A stretch of DNA of 64,000 nucleotides from Sphingomonas sp. PL-96 (GTDB taxonomy: Bacteria; Pseudomonadota; Alphaproteobacteria; Sphingomonadales; Sphingomonadaceae): positions 186,001-250,000 of the forward strand of contig NZ_JAJFET010000004.1 of NCBI RefSeq assembly GCF_020707215.1, read 5' to 3'. The notes beneath the pieces are model-generated. The model was not told the origin of the DNA. It ran no database searches and was given only the letters and a program-made list of their open reading frames with translations. Numbering within the stretch: the first letter of the stretch is position 1; each line of letters begins with the position of its first letter. Shown here piece after piece: positions 1 through 8,500 of this stretch. A program made the position numbers and the translations under genes.

Positions 1-113
1 ACCAGCTGGTGACGCTGATGGTCGACCTGCCGGTCGGCGACGACGCGCTGGTCGAATTCGTGCAGGGCTGGCCCGGCCGCGACCAGGATCCGCGGTCGAA
101 GCTCGGCCTGTGA
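1..113 (+). CDS. C-terminal tail of a probable J-domain (CbpA/DnaJ-C-like) co-chaperone, partial
   Basis: Only the last 36 codons are present; the frame is open to the left edge and ends at TGA 111-113. The peptide contains VTLMVDLPVGDDALVEFV, which resembles the last beta-strand and helix of the DnaJ C-terminal substrate-binding domain. The stop overlaps the GTG of the next gene (GTGA), so the two are probably translationally coupled. The family call rests on a short stretch and could be wrong. Confidence 0.5.
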   Translation, partial: QLVTLMVDLPVGDDALVEFVQGWPGRDQDPRSKLGL

Positions 114-1084
114 CCGATCCCCGCGCCGGCTCCGGTCCATTGGTCGGCGCGGTTTCTCCCCAAAGCCCGGAAGCGCGCAGGCACCGGCACGCGCCGCTGT
201 TGTCGCGCATGGGCCTGAGCGCGCGCGTGATCGAGATCCTGCGCCGGGTGGCGGTGGGCACCTATACCGACGGCTTCACCCACGCCGGCAACCTCGCCTA
301 TCTGTCGCTGGTCACGCTGTTCCCCTTCTTCATCGTCGCGGCCGCGGTCGCGCGGCTGGTGGGGCGCACCGGCGACGGCGTGCATGCGGTCGAGGCGTTC
401 CTGCGCACCGTCCCGCCGGAAGTCGCGGGCGTCCTCGAGAAGCCGATCCTGGACGTGCTTCAGGCGCGATCGGGATCGCTGCTATGGCTGGGCGCGATTG
501 TCGGGCTGTGGACCACCACCGGCTTCATCGAAACGGTGCGCTCGATCCTGCGTCAGGCCTATGGCATCCCGTTCAACCGGCCGTTCTGGGAATATCGCCT
601 GGGGTCGATCGGCCTGATCGTCGGTTCGGTGATCCTGGCGATGGCGGCGTTCAGCTTCCAGGTGGCGCTGCTCGGCATCGAACAGTTCATCCTGCGCGTG
701 ATGCCGTTCCTGACCGACACGGCGCGCATCCTCTCGGTCGCGCGGCTGGCGCCGGCGGTCGCGCTGTTCGTCGCGCTCTACATGCTGTTCTACAGCCTCA
801 CCCCCAGCAAATACCGCTACAGCAAATGTCCCAAATGGCCGGGCGCGGCGCTGACCGCGGGCTGGTGGCTGGGCACCACGGCGCTGCTGCCTTTGGCGCT
901 CGACTTGCTTGGTGGCTATGATCTCACCTACGGCAGCCTGGCGGGCGTCATGATCGCGCTGATCTTCTTCTTCGTCGTGGGGTTGGGGGTGGTCGTCGGC
1001 GCAGAGTTGAACGCGGCGCTGGCGGAAACCCCCGAAGCGGGGCTAGAGGAGCCGGCCGGACCACAGGAGGATACAGCGGCGTGA
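110..1084 (+). CDS. YihY/BrkB family inner-membrane protein
   Basis: This 324-residue polytopic membrane protein belongs to the YihY/BrkB family, once misnamed ribonuclease BN. Its molecular role is not established. About six hydrophobic segments are visible, at roughly residues 60-85, 120-142, 163-190, 208-232, 245-268 and 275-302. The family-typical N-terminal stretch GFTHAGNLAYLSLVTLFPF and the C-terminal glycine-rich segment are both present. The GTG start overlaps the preceding stop, and the TGA overlaps the GTG of fabI. It is therefore the second member of a tightly packed run leading to aroC. The N-terminal 30 residues and the acidic tail are low complexity. Confidence 0.85.
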   Translation: MTDPRAGSGPLVGAVSPQSPEARRHRHAPLLSRMGLSARVIEILRRVAVGTYTDGFTHAGNLAYLSLVTLFPFFIVAAAVARLVGRTGDGVHAVEAFLRTVPPEVAGVLEKPILDVLQARSGSLLWLGAIVGLWTTTGFIETVRSILRQAYGIPFNRPFWEYRLGSIGLIVGSVILAMAAFSFQVALLGIEQFILRVMPFLTDTARILSVARLAPAVALFVALYMLFYSLTPSKYRYSKCPKWPGAALTAGWWLGTTALLPLALDLLGGYDLTYGSLAGVMIALIFFFVVGLGVVVGAELNAALAETPEAGLEEPAGPQEDTAA

Positions 1085-1884
1085 CGGGACTGATGCAGGG
1101 CAAGCGTGGGCTCATCATGGGGCTTGCCAACGATCGTTCGCTGGCATGGGGCATCGCCAAGGCGCTCCACGAGCAGGGCGCGGAGATGGCCTTTACCTAT
1201 CAGGGTGAGGCGCTGGGCAAGCGCGTGAAGCCCCTCGCCGAGCAGCTGGGCTCGGACACGCTGATCGAATGCGACGTGTCGGACATGGGCGCGCTCGACC
1301 GCGCGTTCGACGAGCTGGCGCAGAAGTGGCCGACGATCGACTTCGTCGTCCACGCGATCGGCTTTGCGGACAAGAACGAGCTGCGCGGTCGCTACTACGA
1401 CACCAGCCTCGAAAACTTCCTGATGACCATGAACATCTCGGTCTTCAGCTTCACCGCCGTCGCCAAGCGCGCGCGGGAGATGATGCCGAACGGCGGCAGC
1501 CTGCTGACGCTGACCTATTATGGCTCGGAAAAGGTCGTTCCCCACTACAACGTGATGGGTGTGGCCAAGTCGGCGCTCGACACCTCGGTCAAATATCTGG
1601 CGGTCGACCTTGGGCGCGACAACATCCGCGTCAACGCAATCTCGGCCGGCCCGATCAAGACGCTCGCGGCCTCGGGCATCGGCGACTTCCGCTACATCCT
1701 GAAGTGGAACGAGCTGAACTCGCCGCTCCGCCGCAACGTCACCATCGAGGACGTCGGCGGCGCCGGCCTTTACATGCTCTCCGACCTGGCGAGCGGCGTC
1801 ACCGGCGAGATCCACCATGTCGATGGCGGCTACAACGTCATCGGCATGAAGGCCGAGGACGCACCCGACATCGCGCTGTCGTGA
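1081..1884 (+). CDS. fabI: Enoyl-[acyl-carrier-protein] reductase (NADH), FabI
   Basis: This cytoplasmic enzyme performs the last reduction of each fatty-acid elongation cycle, turning trans-2-enoyl-ACP into acyl-ACP with NADH. The 267 residues match the usual FabI length. The N-terminus carries the FabI dinucleotide loop (GLIMGLANDRS). The active-site tyrosines fall at 146 and 156 and the lysine at 163 (YNVMGVAK), the same positions as in the E. coli enzyme. The GTG start at 1081 is preferred over ATG 1093 because AGGAGG lies 10 bases upstream. The start overlaps the yihY-like stop, and the TGA overlaps the GTG of the next gene. It is the expected triclosan and isoniazid-class target enzyme. 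Confidence 0.97.
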   Translation: MTGLMQGKRGLIMGLANDRSLAWGIAKALHEQGAEMAFTYQGEALGKRVKPLAEQLGSDTLIECDVSDMGALDRAFDELAQKWPTIDFVVHAIGFADKNELRGRYYDTSLENFLMTMNISVFSFTAVAKRAREMMPNGGSLLTLTYYGSEKVVPHYNVMGVAKSALDTSVKYLAVDLGRDNIRVNAISAGPIKTLAASGIGDFRYILKWNELNSPLRRNVTIEDVGGAGLYMLSDLASGVTGEIHHVDGGYNVIGMKAEDAPDIALS

Positions 1885-2408
1885 GCATCACCATCCGCCC
1901 GGCCTCGGGCGGGGACGTGGCCGCCATCGACGCGCTGCTGCGCACCGCCTTCCCGGCGCCTGACGAGGCGATGCTGGTCCAGCGGCTGTGCATCGACGGC
2001 GACATGGTCCTGACGCTGGTGGCAGACGATGAGGACGACGGCATGCTTGCGGGCATGGTCGCGTTCAGCCGCATGGCCGTGGACATCGCGGGCAAGCCCA
2101 TCGCCGCGGTGGCACTGGCGCCGGTCGCGGTCGCCGCCTCGCACCGTCGCCAGGGCGTGGGCGAGGCGCTGGTCCGCGCGGGGCTGCAGCATCTGATGGA
2201 TGCTGGCGTGCACCTGTGCTTCGTGCTGGGCGATCCGGAATATTATGGGCGGCTGGGCTTTGCCGCCGACTGGGCGCAGGGGTTCGACTCACCCTATGCG
2301 GGCGAGAATTTGCTGGCACTGCCGCTGCAGCAGGGCGCGATGCCCTGCGGTGTCCGCGGCGAGGCCCGCCACGCCAGTGCCTTTGCGCTGCTCGGGGAGA
2401 GGGCATGA
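1881..2408 (+). CDS. GNAT family N-acetyltransferase
   Basis: A 175-residue GCN5-related N-acetyltransferase. Motif A, which binds acetyl-CoA, is visible as [22 protein letters not shown] (in part Q/RxxGxG/A, around residue 95). The following [14 protein letters not shown] segment is typical of the YhbS-like subgroup. The substrate cannot be read from sequence. The start is the GTG that overlaps the fabI stop, which makes it much shorter than the open frame that begins inside fabI. The stop overlaps the aroC start region by four bases, so it lies in the same transcription unit between lipid and chorismate synthesis genes, an arrangement I associate with sphingomonads. Confidence 0.85.
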   Translation: MSITIRPASGGDVAAIDALLRTAFPAPDEAMLVQRLCIDGDMVLTLVADDEDDGMLAGMVAFSRMAVDIAGKPIAAVALAPVAVAASHRRQGVGEALVRAGLQHLMDAGVHLCFVLGDPEYYGRLGFAADWAQGFDSPYAGENLLALPLQQGAMPCGVRGEARHASAFALLGERA

Positions 2409-3472
2409 GCGTCAACAGCTTCGGGCGGGTGTTCCGCTTCACCACCTGGGGCGAGAGCCATGGACCCGCGATCGGCGCGGTGGTCGACGGCTGCCCACCG
2501 GGAATTGCGATTTCCGAGGCCGACCTCCAGCCGTTCCTCGACGCGCGCCGCCCCGGCACCTCGCGCTTCACGACCCAGCGGCGCGAACCCGACGAAGTCC
2601 GCATCCTTTCCGGCGTGTTCGAGGGCCGCACCACCGGCACCCCGATTTCGCTGATGATCGAGAACGTCGACCAGCGCTCCAAGGATTATTCGGAGGTTGC
2701 CCAGGCCTATCGCCCTGGCCACGCCGACTATGCCTATGACGCCAAATACGGCTTCCGCGACTATCGCGGCGGCGGGCGTTCCTCCGCGCGCGAAACCGCG
2801 TCGCGCGTGGCCGCCGGTGCCGTCGCGCGGCTGGTGATCCCGGAAGTGACCATCACCGCCTGGGTCGAGGCGATCGGCGGCGACGCGATCGACTATGCGA
2901 ACTTCGATGCCGCCGAGATCGGCCGCAATCCCTTCTTCTGCCCCGATCCGCAAGCCGCCGTCCGCTGGGAGGCGCTGGTCGACCGCGCGCGCAAGGCCGG
3001 CTCGTCGCTCGGCGCCGTCGTCGCCTGCGAAGCGACGGGGGTCCCCGCCGGGTGGGGCGCGCCGCTCTATGCCAAGCTCGACAGCGAGCTTGCGGCGGCC
3101 GCCATGTCGATCAACGCCGTCAAGGGCGTCGAGATCGGCGACGGCTTTGCGGCAGCCGCGCTTTCCGGCGAGGAGAATGCCGATCCGATGCGCCCGGGTG
3201 AAGCGGGTCCCGCCTTCCTCGCCAACCACGCCGGCGGGATCGCGGGCGGGATCGCCACGGGCCAGCCGGTGCGGCTGCGCGTCGCGTTCAAGCCGACCAG
3301 CTCGATCCTGACGCCGATGGAGACCATTACCCGAACGGGTGAGGCGACCACGCTCGCCACCCGGGGGCGGCATGACCCTTGTGTCGGCATCCGCGGGGTT
3401 CCGGTGGTGGAAGCCATGGTCGCGCTGGTGCTCGCCGACCAGAAACTGCTGCACCGGGCGCAGTGCGGATGA
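2405..3472 (+). CDS. aroC: Chorismate synthase
   Basis: AroC converts 5-enolpyruvylshikimate-3-phosphate to chorismate, using reduced FMN as a catalytic cofactor. It closes the shikimate pathway to aromatic amino acids and folate. At 355 residues it has the standard length. Diagnostic stretches are [17 protein letters not shown] at the N-terminus, [14 protein letters not shown] near residue 105, and [12 protein letters not shown] just after it. ATG 2405 is chosen because it overlaps the end of the acetyltransferase (ATGA context) and gives the family N-terminus MSVNSFG. An intrinsic terminator follows at 3479-3500. Confidence 0.97.
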   Translation: MSVNSFGRVFRFTTWGESHGPAIGAVVDGCPPGIAISEADLQPFLDARRPGTSRFTTQRREPDEVRILSGVFEGRTTGTPISLMIENVDQRSKDYSEVAQAYRPGHADYAYDAKYGFRDYRGGGRSSARETASRVAAGAVARLVIPEVTITAWVEAIGGDAIDYANFDAAEIGRNPFFCPDPQAAVRWEALVDRARKAGSSLGAVVACEATGVPAGWGAPLYAKLDSELAAAAMSINAVKGVEIGDGFAAAALSGEENADPMRPGEAGPAFLANHAGGIAGGIATGQPVRLRVAFKPTSSILTPMETITRTGEATTLATRGRHDPCVGIRGVPVVEAMVALVLADQKLLHRAQCG

Positions 3473-3478
3473 ATCAAC

Positions 3479-3500
3479 GCTTTACGATGTAAGGCTTTTT
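3479..3500 (+). terminator. Intrinsic terminator downstream of aroC
   Basis: GCTTTAC (3479-3485), a 3-base loop and GTAAGGC (3489-3495) form a 7-bp stem with one G-T pair. TTTTT follows directly at 3496-3500. It sits seven bases after the aroC stop and ends the yihY-fabI-GNAT-aroC unit. Confidence 0.75.
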
Positions 3501-3584
3501 ACTTGCGCTCAAGCGAGTGGAACGACGGCACTTCTTTGATTCCGGGGCGTTTGGCCTTGAGGTTTTGGAGAAGGAAACCCCATC

Positions 3585-4067
3585 ATGCGCAAGACGATCT
3601 TGATCGGTATGCTGGCGGTTTGTGGCTCAGCCGCCGCGATCGCCCAGACGACCACTAGCCCGACCACGACCAGCCCGACGACCAGCCCGACCACGACGCC
3701 GGGCACGGAAACGACGACCGACACGCAGCGTGGTACGCAGACCACCAGCCCCGACACGTCATCGACGACCACCACCGGCCGGCAGACCCGGAGCGGTTCG
3801 CGTAACCGCCGGAGCACCACGACCTCGCCGACCACCACCGACAGCACGACCGGCTCGGGCAGCTCGTCCACGCCGGGTTCGACCGGCACGATTCCAGACG
3901 GCATGTCGGGAAGCTCCGGCGGTTCGACCACCGGAAGCTCGGGCGGCTCCGGCACCGGTGCGGGTGGCACTGGCACGGGCGGCAGCTCGGGCGGCTCGAC
4001 CACCATGGGTGGCGCAGGCGGCACCGGCACCGGTGGCAGCTCTGGCGGCAGCTCCGGCGGGCGCTGA
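3585..4067 (+). CDS. Secreted Thr/Ser/Gly-rich low-complexity protein, function unknown
   Basis: A 160-residue protein with a clear signal peptide (about residues 1-20, cleavage after AIA or IAQ). The mature chain is almost entirely low complexity. Residues about 21-105 are Thr/Ser/Pro-rich runs (TTTSPTT-type). Residues about 106-160 are Gly/Ser/Thr-rich runs (GGSSGGS, GTGTGG). A good ribosome site (GGAGAAGGAA) precedes ATG 3585. There is no catalytic motif and no cysteine beyond the signal peptide. It is monocistronic, with a terminator before it and a hairpin after it. A periplasmic or surface linker-like role is possible, but nothing in the sequence proves it. The frame is convincing because the skewed composition begins exactly after a proper signal sequence. 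Confidence 0.7.
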   Translation: MRKTILIGMLAVCGSAAAIAQTTTSPTTTSPTTSPTTTPGTETTTDTQRGTQTTSPDTSSTTTTGRQTRSGSRNRRSTTTSPTTTDSTTGSGSSSTPGSTGTIPDGMSGSSGGSTTGSSGGSGTGAGGTGTGGSSGGSTTMGGAGGTGTGGSSGGSSGGR

Positions 4068-4110
4068 CCGTCTCTCGACCGGGCGAAACGTCCGGCCTCC
4101 CTCTGCACGT

Positions 4111-4137
4111 CCAGCCAGCGGCAGCGTCGCTGGCTGG
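4111..4137 (+). terminator. Hairpin after the Thr/Ser/Gly-rich gene
   Basis: A perfect 10-bp inverted repeat, CCAGCCAGCG (4111-4120) and CGCTGGCTGG (4128-4137), flanks a 7-base loop. No T-run follows, so it is a weak terminator candidate or a transcript-end stabiliser. Confidence 0.45.
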
Positions 4138-4229
4138 CGCGTGTTCCCTGACCGGGGTCGCGTCCGGGCCTGGCCCCGGCGTACCGTTGTTCCTACATGG
4201 CGCAGGCCCCAGACCCGGAGACCTGCCGA

Positions 4230-5309
4230 ATGTCGTTCGAGCCCCCCTATCAGCCTGACCCCGCACGCTATGACGGGCGCATGCCCTATCGGCGGTGCGG
4301 TCGCAGCGGACTGAACCTGCCGGCGATCAGCCTGGGGCTGTGGCAGAATTTCGGCGGCGAAGACGTGTTCGAGACGGGCCGCGCGATCCTGCGCCGCGCG
4401 TTCGACCGCGGCGTCACCCATTTCGATCTCGCGAACAACTATGGCCCGCCCTATGGCTCGGCGGAGGAGAATTTCGGGCGCGTGATGGCGCACGATTTCC
4501 GCGCCCACCGCGACGAGCTGCTGATCTCCTCCAAGGCCGGCTGGGACATGTGGCCCGGGCCCTATGGCGGCATCGGCGGCAGCCGCAAATATCTGATCGC
4601 CAGCTGCGAGCAGAGCCTGAAGCGGATGGGCCTCGACTATGTCGACATCTTCTACTCGCATCGCGTCGATCCCGACACGCCGCTCGAAGAGACCATGGGC
4701 GCGCTCGCGCAGCTCCATGCACAGGGCAAGGCGCTGTACGTCGGCATCTCCTCCTATTCGCCCGAGCTGACGCAGCAGGCAGCGGCAATCCTCACCGAGC
4801 ACAAGGTGCCGCTGCTGATCCACCAGCCGAGCTATTCGATGCTCAACCGCTGGATCGAGCGCGACCTGCTGGCGACGCTCGCCGACCTCGGCACCGGCTG
4901 CATCGCCTTTTCGCCGCTCGCGCAGGGCATGCTCACCAACAAATATCTGGGCGGTGTTCCCGCCGATGCGCGCGCGGCACGCGGCGGTTCGCTGTCTGAG
5001 GGCCTGCTGACGGAAGAAAACCTTGCGCGCGTGCGGGCGCTCGGCGAGATTGCCCAGGCACGCGGGCAGAGCCTGGCGCAGATGGCGATCGCCTGGGTAC
5101 TGCGCGACCCGCGCGTCACGTCCGCGCTGATCGGCGCGCGCACGGTGGCGCAGCTCGACAACAGCCTGGATGCGCTCAACCGCCTTGATTTCACCGACGA
5201 CGAGCTGGCGCGCATCGACGCGCACGCCGGCGAGGGCGGGATCAACCTGTGGGAGGAATCCGCCAGCATCCGCGAACTCCCGGCAGCGGGTGGACGCAGC
5301 GCGGGGTAG
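4230..5309 (+). CDS. Aldo/keto reductase, YghZ (L-glyceraldehyde 3-phosphate reductase)-like
   Basis: A 359-residue NADPH-dependent TIM-barrel oxidoreductase. The catalytic tetrad of the superfamily is visible as D66 and Y71 (FDLANNYG), K102 (SSKAGW) and H144 (FYSHRVD). The GPPYGSAEENFGR segment and the C-terminal LDALNRLDFTDDEL resemble the YghZ/Kv-beta-like subgroup, which reduces small aldehydes such as L-glyceraldehyde 3-phosphate and methylglyoxal. ATG 4230 with GGAG upstream is preferred to an in-frame upstream ATG at 4197. The last 20 residues are Ala/Gly/Ser-rich. It stands alone between a hairpin and a REP-like cluster. The precise substrate is inferred only by family. Confidence 0.88.
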   Translation: MSFEPPYQPDPARYDGRMPYRRCGRSGLNLPAISLGLWQNFGGEDVFETGRAILRRAFDRGVTHFDLANNYGPPYGSAEENFGRVMAHDFRAHRDELLISSKAGWDMWPGPYGGIGGSRKYLIASCEQSLKRMGLDYVDIFYSHRVDPDTPLEETMGALAQLHAQGKALYVGISSYSPELTQQAAAILTEHKVPLLIHQPSYSMLNRWIERDLLATLADLGTGCIAFSPLAQGMLTNKYLGGVPADARAARGGSLSEGLLTEENLARVRALGEIAQARGQSLAQMAIAWVLRDPRVTSALIGARTVAQLDNSLDALNRLDFTDDELARIDAHAGEGGINLWEESASIRELPAAGGRSAG

Positions 5310-5337
5310 AAAGACCTCCCGCACTCCCGCCTCTTGT

Positions 5338-5465
5338 GCTCCCGCCAAGGCGGGAGCCCCGGGTTGCAGGCGTAAACCGGCGCTGTTGCGCTGGGCTCTG
5401 ATTTCCCGCCTGCGCGGGAGCACGAGAAAGGGTTTCGCAGAGGTCTCGCCCGCGCGGGAATACGG
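5338..5465. repeat. Cluster of three REP-like palindromic units
   Basis: The first unit is a perfect 9-bp inverted repeat, GCTCCCGCC/GGCGGGAGC, at 5338-5357. A second unit, TCCCGCCTGCGCGGGAG, lies at about 5404-5420. A third, partial unit (CGCCCGCGCGGGAATACG) lies at about 5447-5464. Such short GC-rich palindromes between genes are common in sphingomonads, and here they occupy the gap after the aldo/keto reductase stop. They may also end its transcript. Confidence 0.6.
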
Positions 5466-5575
5466 AAGCTGGGTCGGGGGGGGATGCTGACGTGCGGCCT
5501 CAGCGGGAAAGGCGTATCTTAGTCGGGCGGTAACCTCCGCTCGCCAGATTGGCGGCGGAACCACAAGGAACTGCC

Positions 5576-8500
5576 ATGTTGATCGCGGAAATGCTGTCGG
5601 GCCTGCACGGGCTGCTCGCGGCCAGGGGCACGGGCGACGATGGCACAGGCGACACGATCCTCTTCGCCGCCTTCGGCTCGGGCGACCGCCGTGCCGCCGT
5701 CCTGACCGCGCGCGGCGCCGGTTTCGAGGAAGCATGGTCGCGCCTGTCCGCGCTGGTCCAGGAGGCGGCACAGGCGAGCCCGCCCCGCTGGCTGCGCGTC
5801 GAGCGTGTGACCGAAGTCCAGCCCAGCAGCTGGGGCAAGCTTCGCGCCAGCCTGCGCCAGACCAAGCGCAACTATTTCCGCTATGGCATCGCCCTCGACG
5901 CGCAGTTCGAGCGCGCGTTCCTGGAGCAGGAGCTCAACGCCAACGCGATGCTCTATGGCGGCAACACCATCGGCCATGCGGTGGTGAACGAGGGCAATTT
6001 CGCCAGCTATGCGCGGCGGAAGTACGGCACCTCGACCGCCATCGACTTTGCCGACGAGACGCCGCTGTTCCTCTTTTCCACTGAGGCGGCCTTTGCCGAC
6101 GATGCCGGGACCTGCGTGCCGCTGGAGAGCGAAGGGCTGGCGCGCGGGCGCCGACGGCTGGAGCCGCTGACCCCGGACCATGTCGCGGCGCTGGTGCAGG
6201 ACGGCGCCCTGTACCTCGCCGCCCAGGTCGGCGACGATGGCCGCTTCGTCTATGGCTATCACCCGTGCTTCGACCGCAGGATCGACACGTACAATGCGCT
6301 GCGTCACGCCAGCTCCACCTATGCGATGATCGAGGCGTGGGAGATGCTGCACGACCCGCAGCTCGCCGCTGCGATCAACCGTGCGCTCGGCTATCTGGTA
6401 CGGGAACTCATCCGCCCAGCCATGCTGGGCGACGGCACGCAGGCCGCGTTCCTTGTGGACATGGGCGACGAGATCAAGCTGGGCGGCAGCGCGGTCGCGA
6501 TCCTGGCGCTCGTCCAGCACGCCAAGGCGACCGGCTGCCGCGACCATCTCGCGCTGATGGAGCAGCTGGCACTCGGCATCCGCTCGATGCAGAAGCAGGA
6601 GACCGGTGCCTTCACGCACGTGCTCCACTATCCCGACCTGAAGGTCGTGCAGGCGTTTCGGACCATCTATTATGAGGGCGAGGCTGCGTTCGCGCTGATG
6701 CGGCTCCACGGACTCACCGGCGATCCGCGCTGGCTGGCCGTGGTCGAGCGCGCCTATGACCATTTCCTCGCGGCCGGGCATTGGCAGCACCACGACCACT
6801 GGCTCGGCTATTGCACCAACGAGCTGACGCTGGTGCGGCCGGAGGAACGCTATCTCCGCTTCGGCATCCGCAATGTCGCCGGCTATCTCGACTTCGTCCG
6901 CGACCGGATCACGACCTTTCCCACCCTGCTCGAGCTGATGATGGCCGCGCATGCCATGCTGGCGCGGATCGCCGACATGCCCGAGCACCGCCACCTGCTC
7001 GCCGAAGTCGACGTCGACCGCTTCAACGAGGCACTGGAGGCGCGCGTGCGCCACCTGCTCAATGGCCATTTCTGGCCGGAACTGGCGATGGACTTCGCCC
7101 GGCCGGACCGCATCGCCGGCAGCTTCTTCATCCGCCACCATGGCTTTCGCGTCCGCATCGACGATGTGGAGCATTACCTCTCCGGCCTTGTCGCCTATCA
7201 CCGCTACCGCACGCAAGGGTCGCCGCTGCGGCCCGCCACGCCGGCATCCGGTACGGCAGGCCCGTGGAATGCGGAGAGCCTGGCGACGGCGACCGGCGGG
7301 CGCTGGATCGTCCCGCCGCCCGCCGGCTGGTCCGCAGACGGCGTCTGCATCCACCCGCCCACCTATCGCCCTGGCCAGCTGGCGGTGGTCCGATTGGGCG
7401 CGACGGGGCGCGGGATGCGCGCGGCGGCAGTCGCCACCCTGTCGCCGCCACCCGCGGCCGTCATCACCGACGGGGATCCGGCTAGCGTGCCGCCGGGCAT
7501 GCCGGTGCTGCGCGTTGCCGACACCGGCGATGCCGTTCTCGAACTCGGCAGGGCGGCACGGCGACAGCTGACGGCGCCCGTCCTGGCCGTCACCGGAAGC
7601 GCGGGAAAGACGACCGCGGTCGCCATGCTGGCGCATGTGCTGGAGCCCTTCGGTCCGGTCGGGCGCAGCGCGCACAACGCCAATCTTCCGCATGGCGTCG
7701 CCTGGAACCTTGCCTCGCTTGCCCCGGACGCCAGGCATGTCGTGCTGGAACTGGCGGTCGGCCGCATGGCGCACAGCGCCCGGCTGGCCCGGCCGGACGT
7801 GGCGATCTTCACCAACATCGCGCCTGCGCACCTGACCGGCGGCAGCAGCGTCGCGGACATCGCGCGCACCAAGAGCGCGATCTTCCTGGGCATGGCGCCG
7901 GGCGGTAGCGCCATTCTCAACCGCGAAATGGACCAGTGGCACATCGTCCATGCCGCCGCACAGGCGCGGCAGCTGCGCGTGATCCACTATGGCCGGTCGG
8001 AGGGTTGCGACGTACGGCTGCTGTCCTACGACGGCGGCCGCGGCGCGGTGGAGGCGCTGGTGTTCGGCCGGCCGGTGCGGTTTACGCTCGGCGCATCGGG
8101 CGAGCACATGGCGCTGAACGCGCTGGCCACACTCGCCGCGGTCGCAGCGCTGGGCCACCCGATCGAGCCGGCGCTCGAGGCGCTGGCCGGGTTCCGCTCG
8201 CTTCCCGGTCGTGGCGAAACGCTGCCGCTGGCGATCGACGGCAAGCGGGTGACGCTGATCGACGACGCCTACAACGCCAATCCCGCATCGATGGCCGCGG
8301 CGCTTGCCGACCTGACCCAGCGCCCCGGCACCCGCCGCGTGGCGGTGCTGGGCGAGATGGCCGAGCTTGGCGAAGGCGAGGAGCCGTTCCACCACGCACT
8401 CGCCACGGCCGTCGATCCGCGGATCGCGCGCGTGCATGCGCTTGGGTCCCTTTGGAGCCGGTTCTGGGCGGCGCTGCCGTCGCACCAGCGCGGCACCCAT

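Noticed and set aside
3759..5771. 670-codon minus-strand open frame
   Set aside because: It runs across the aldo/keto reductase, hairpins and REP-like units; Arg/Ala-rich shadow.
5519..8500. 993-codon minus-strand open frame opposite the Mur-ligase fusion
   Set aside because: The long antisense frame results from high GC at third positions; its composition is Arg/Gly/Ala/His-rich without domain motifs, while the plus strand has clear ligase motifs.
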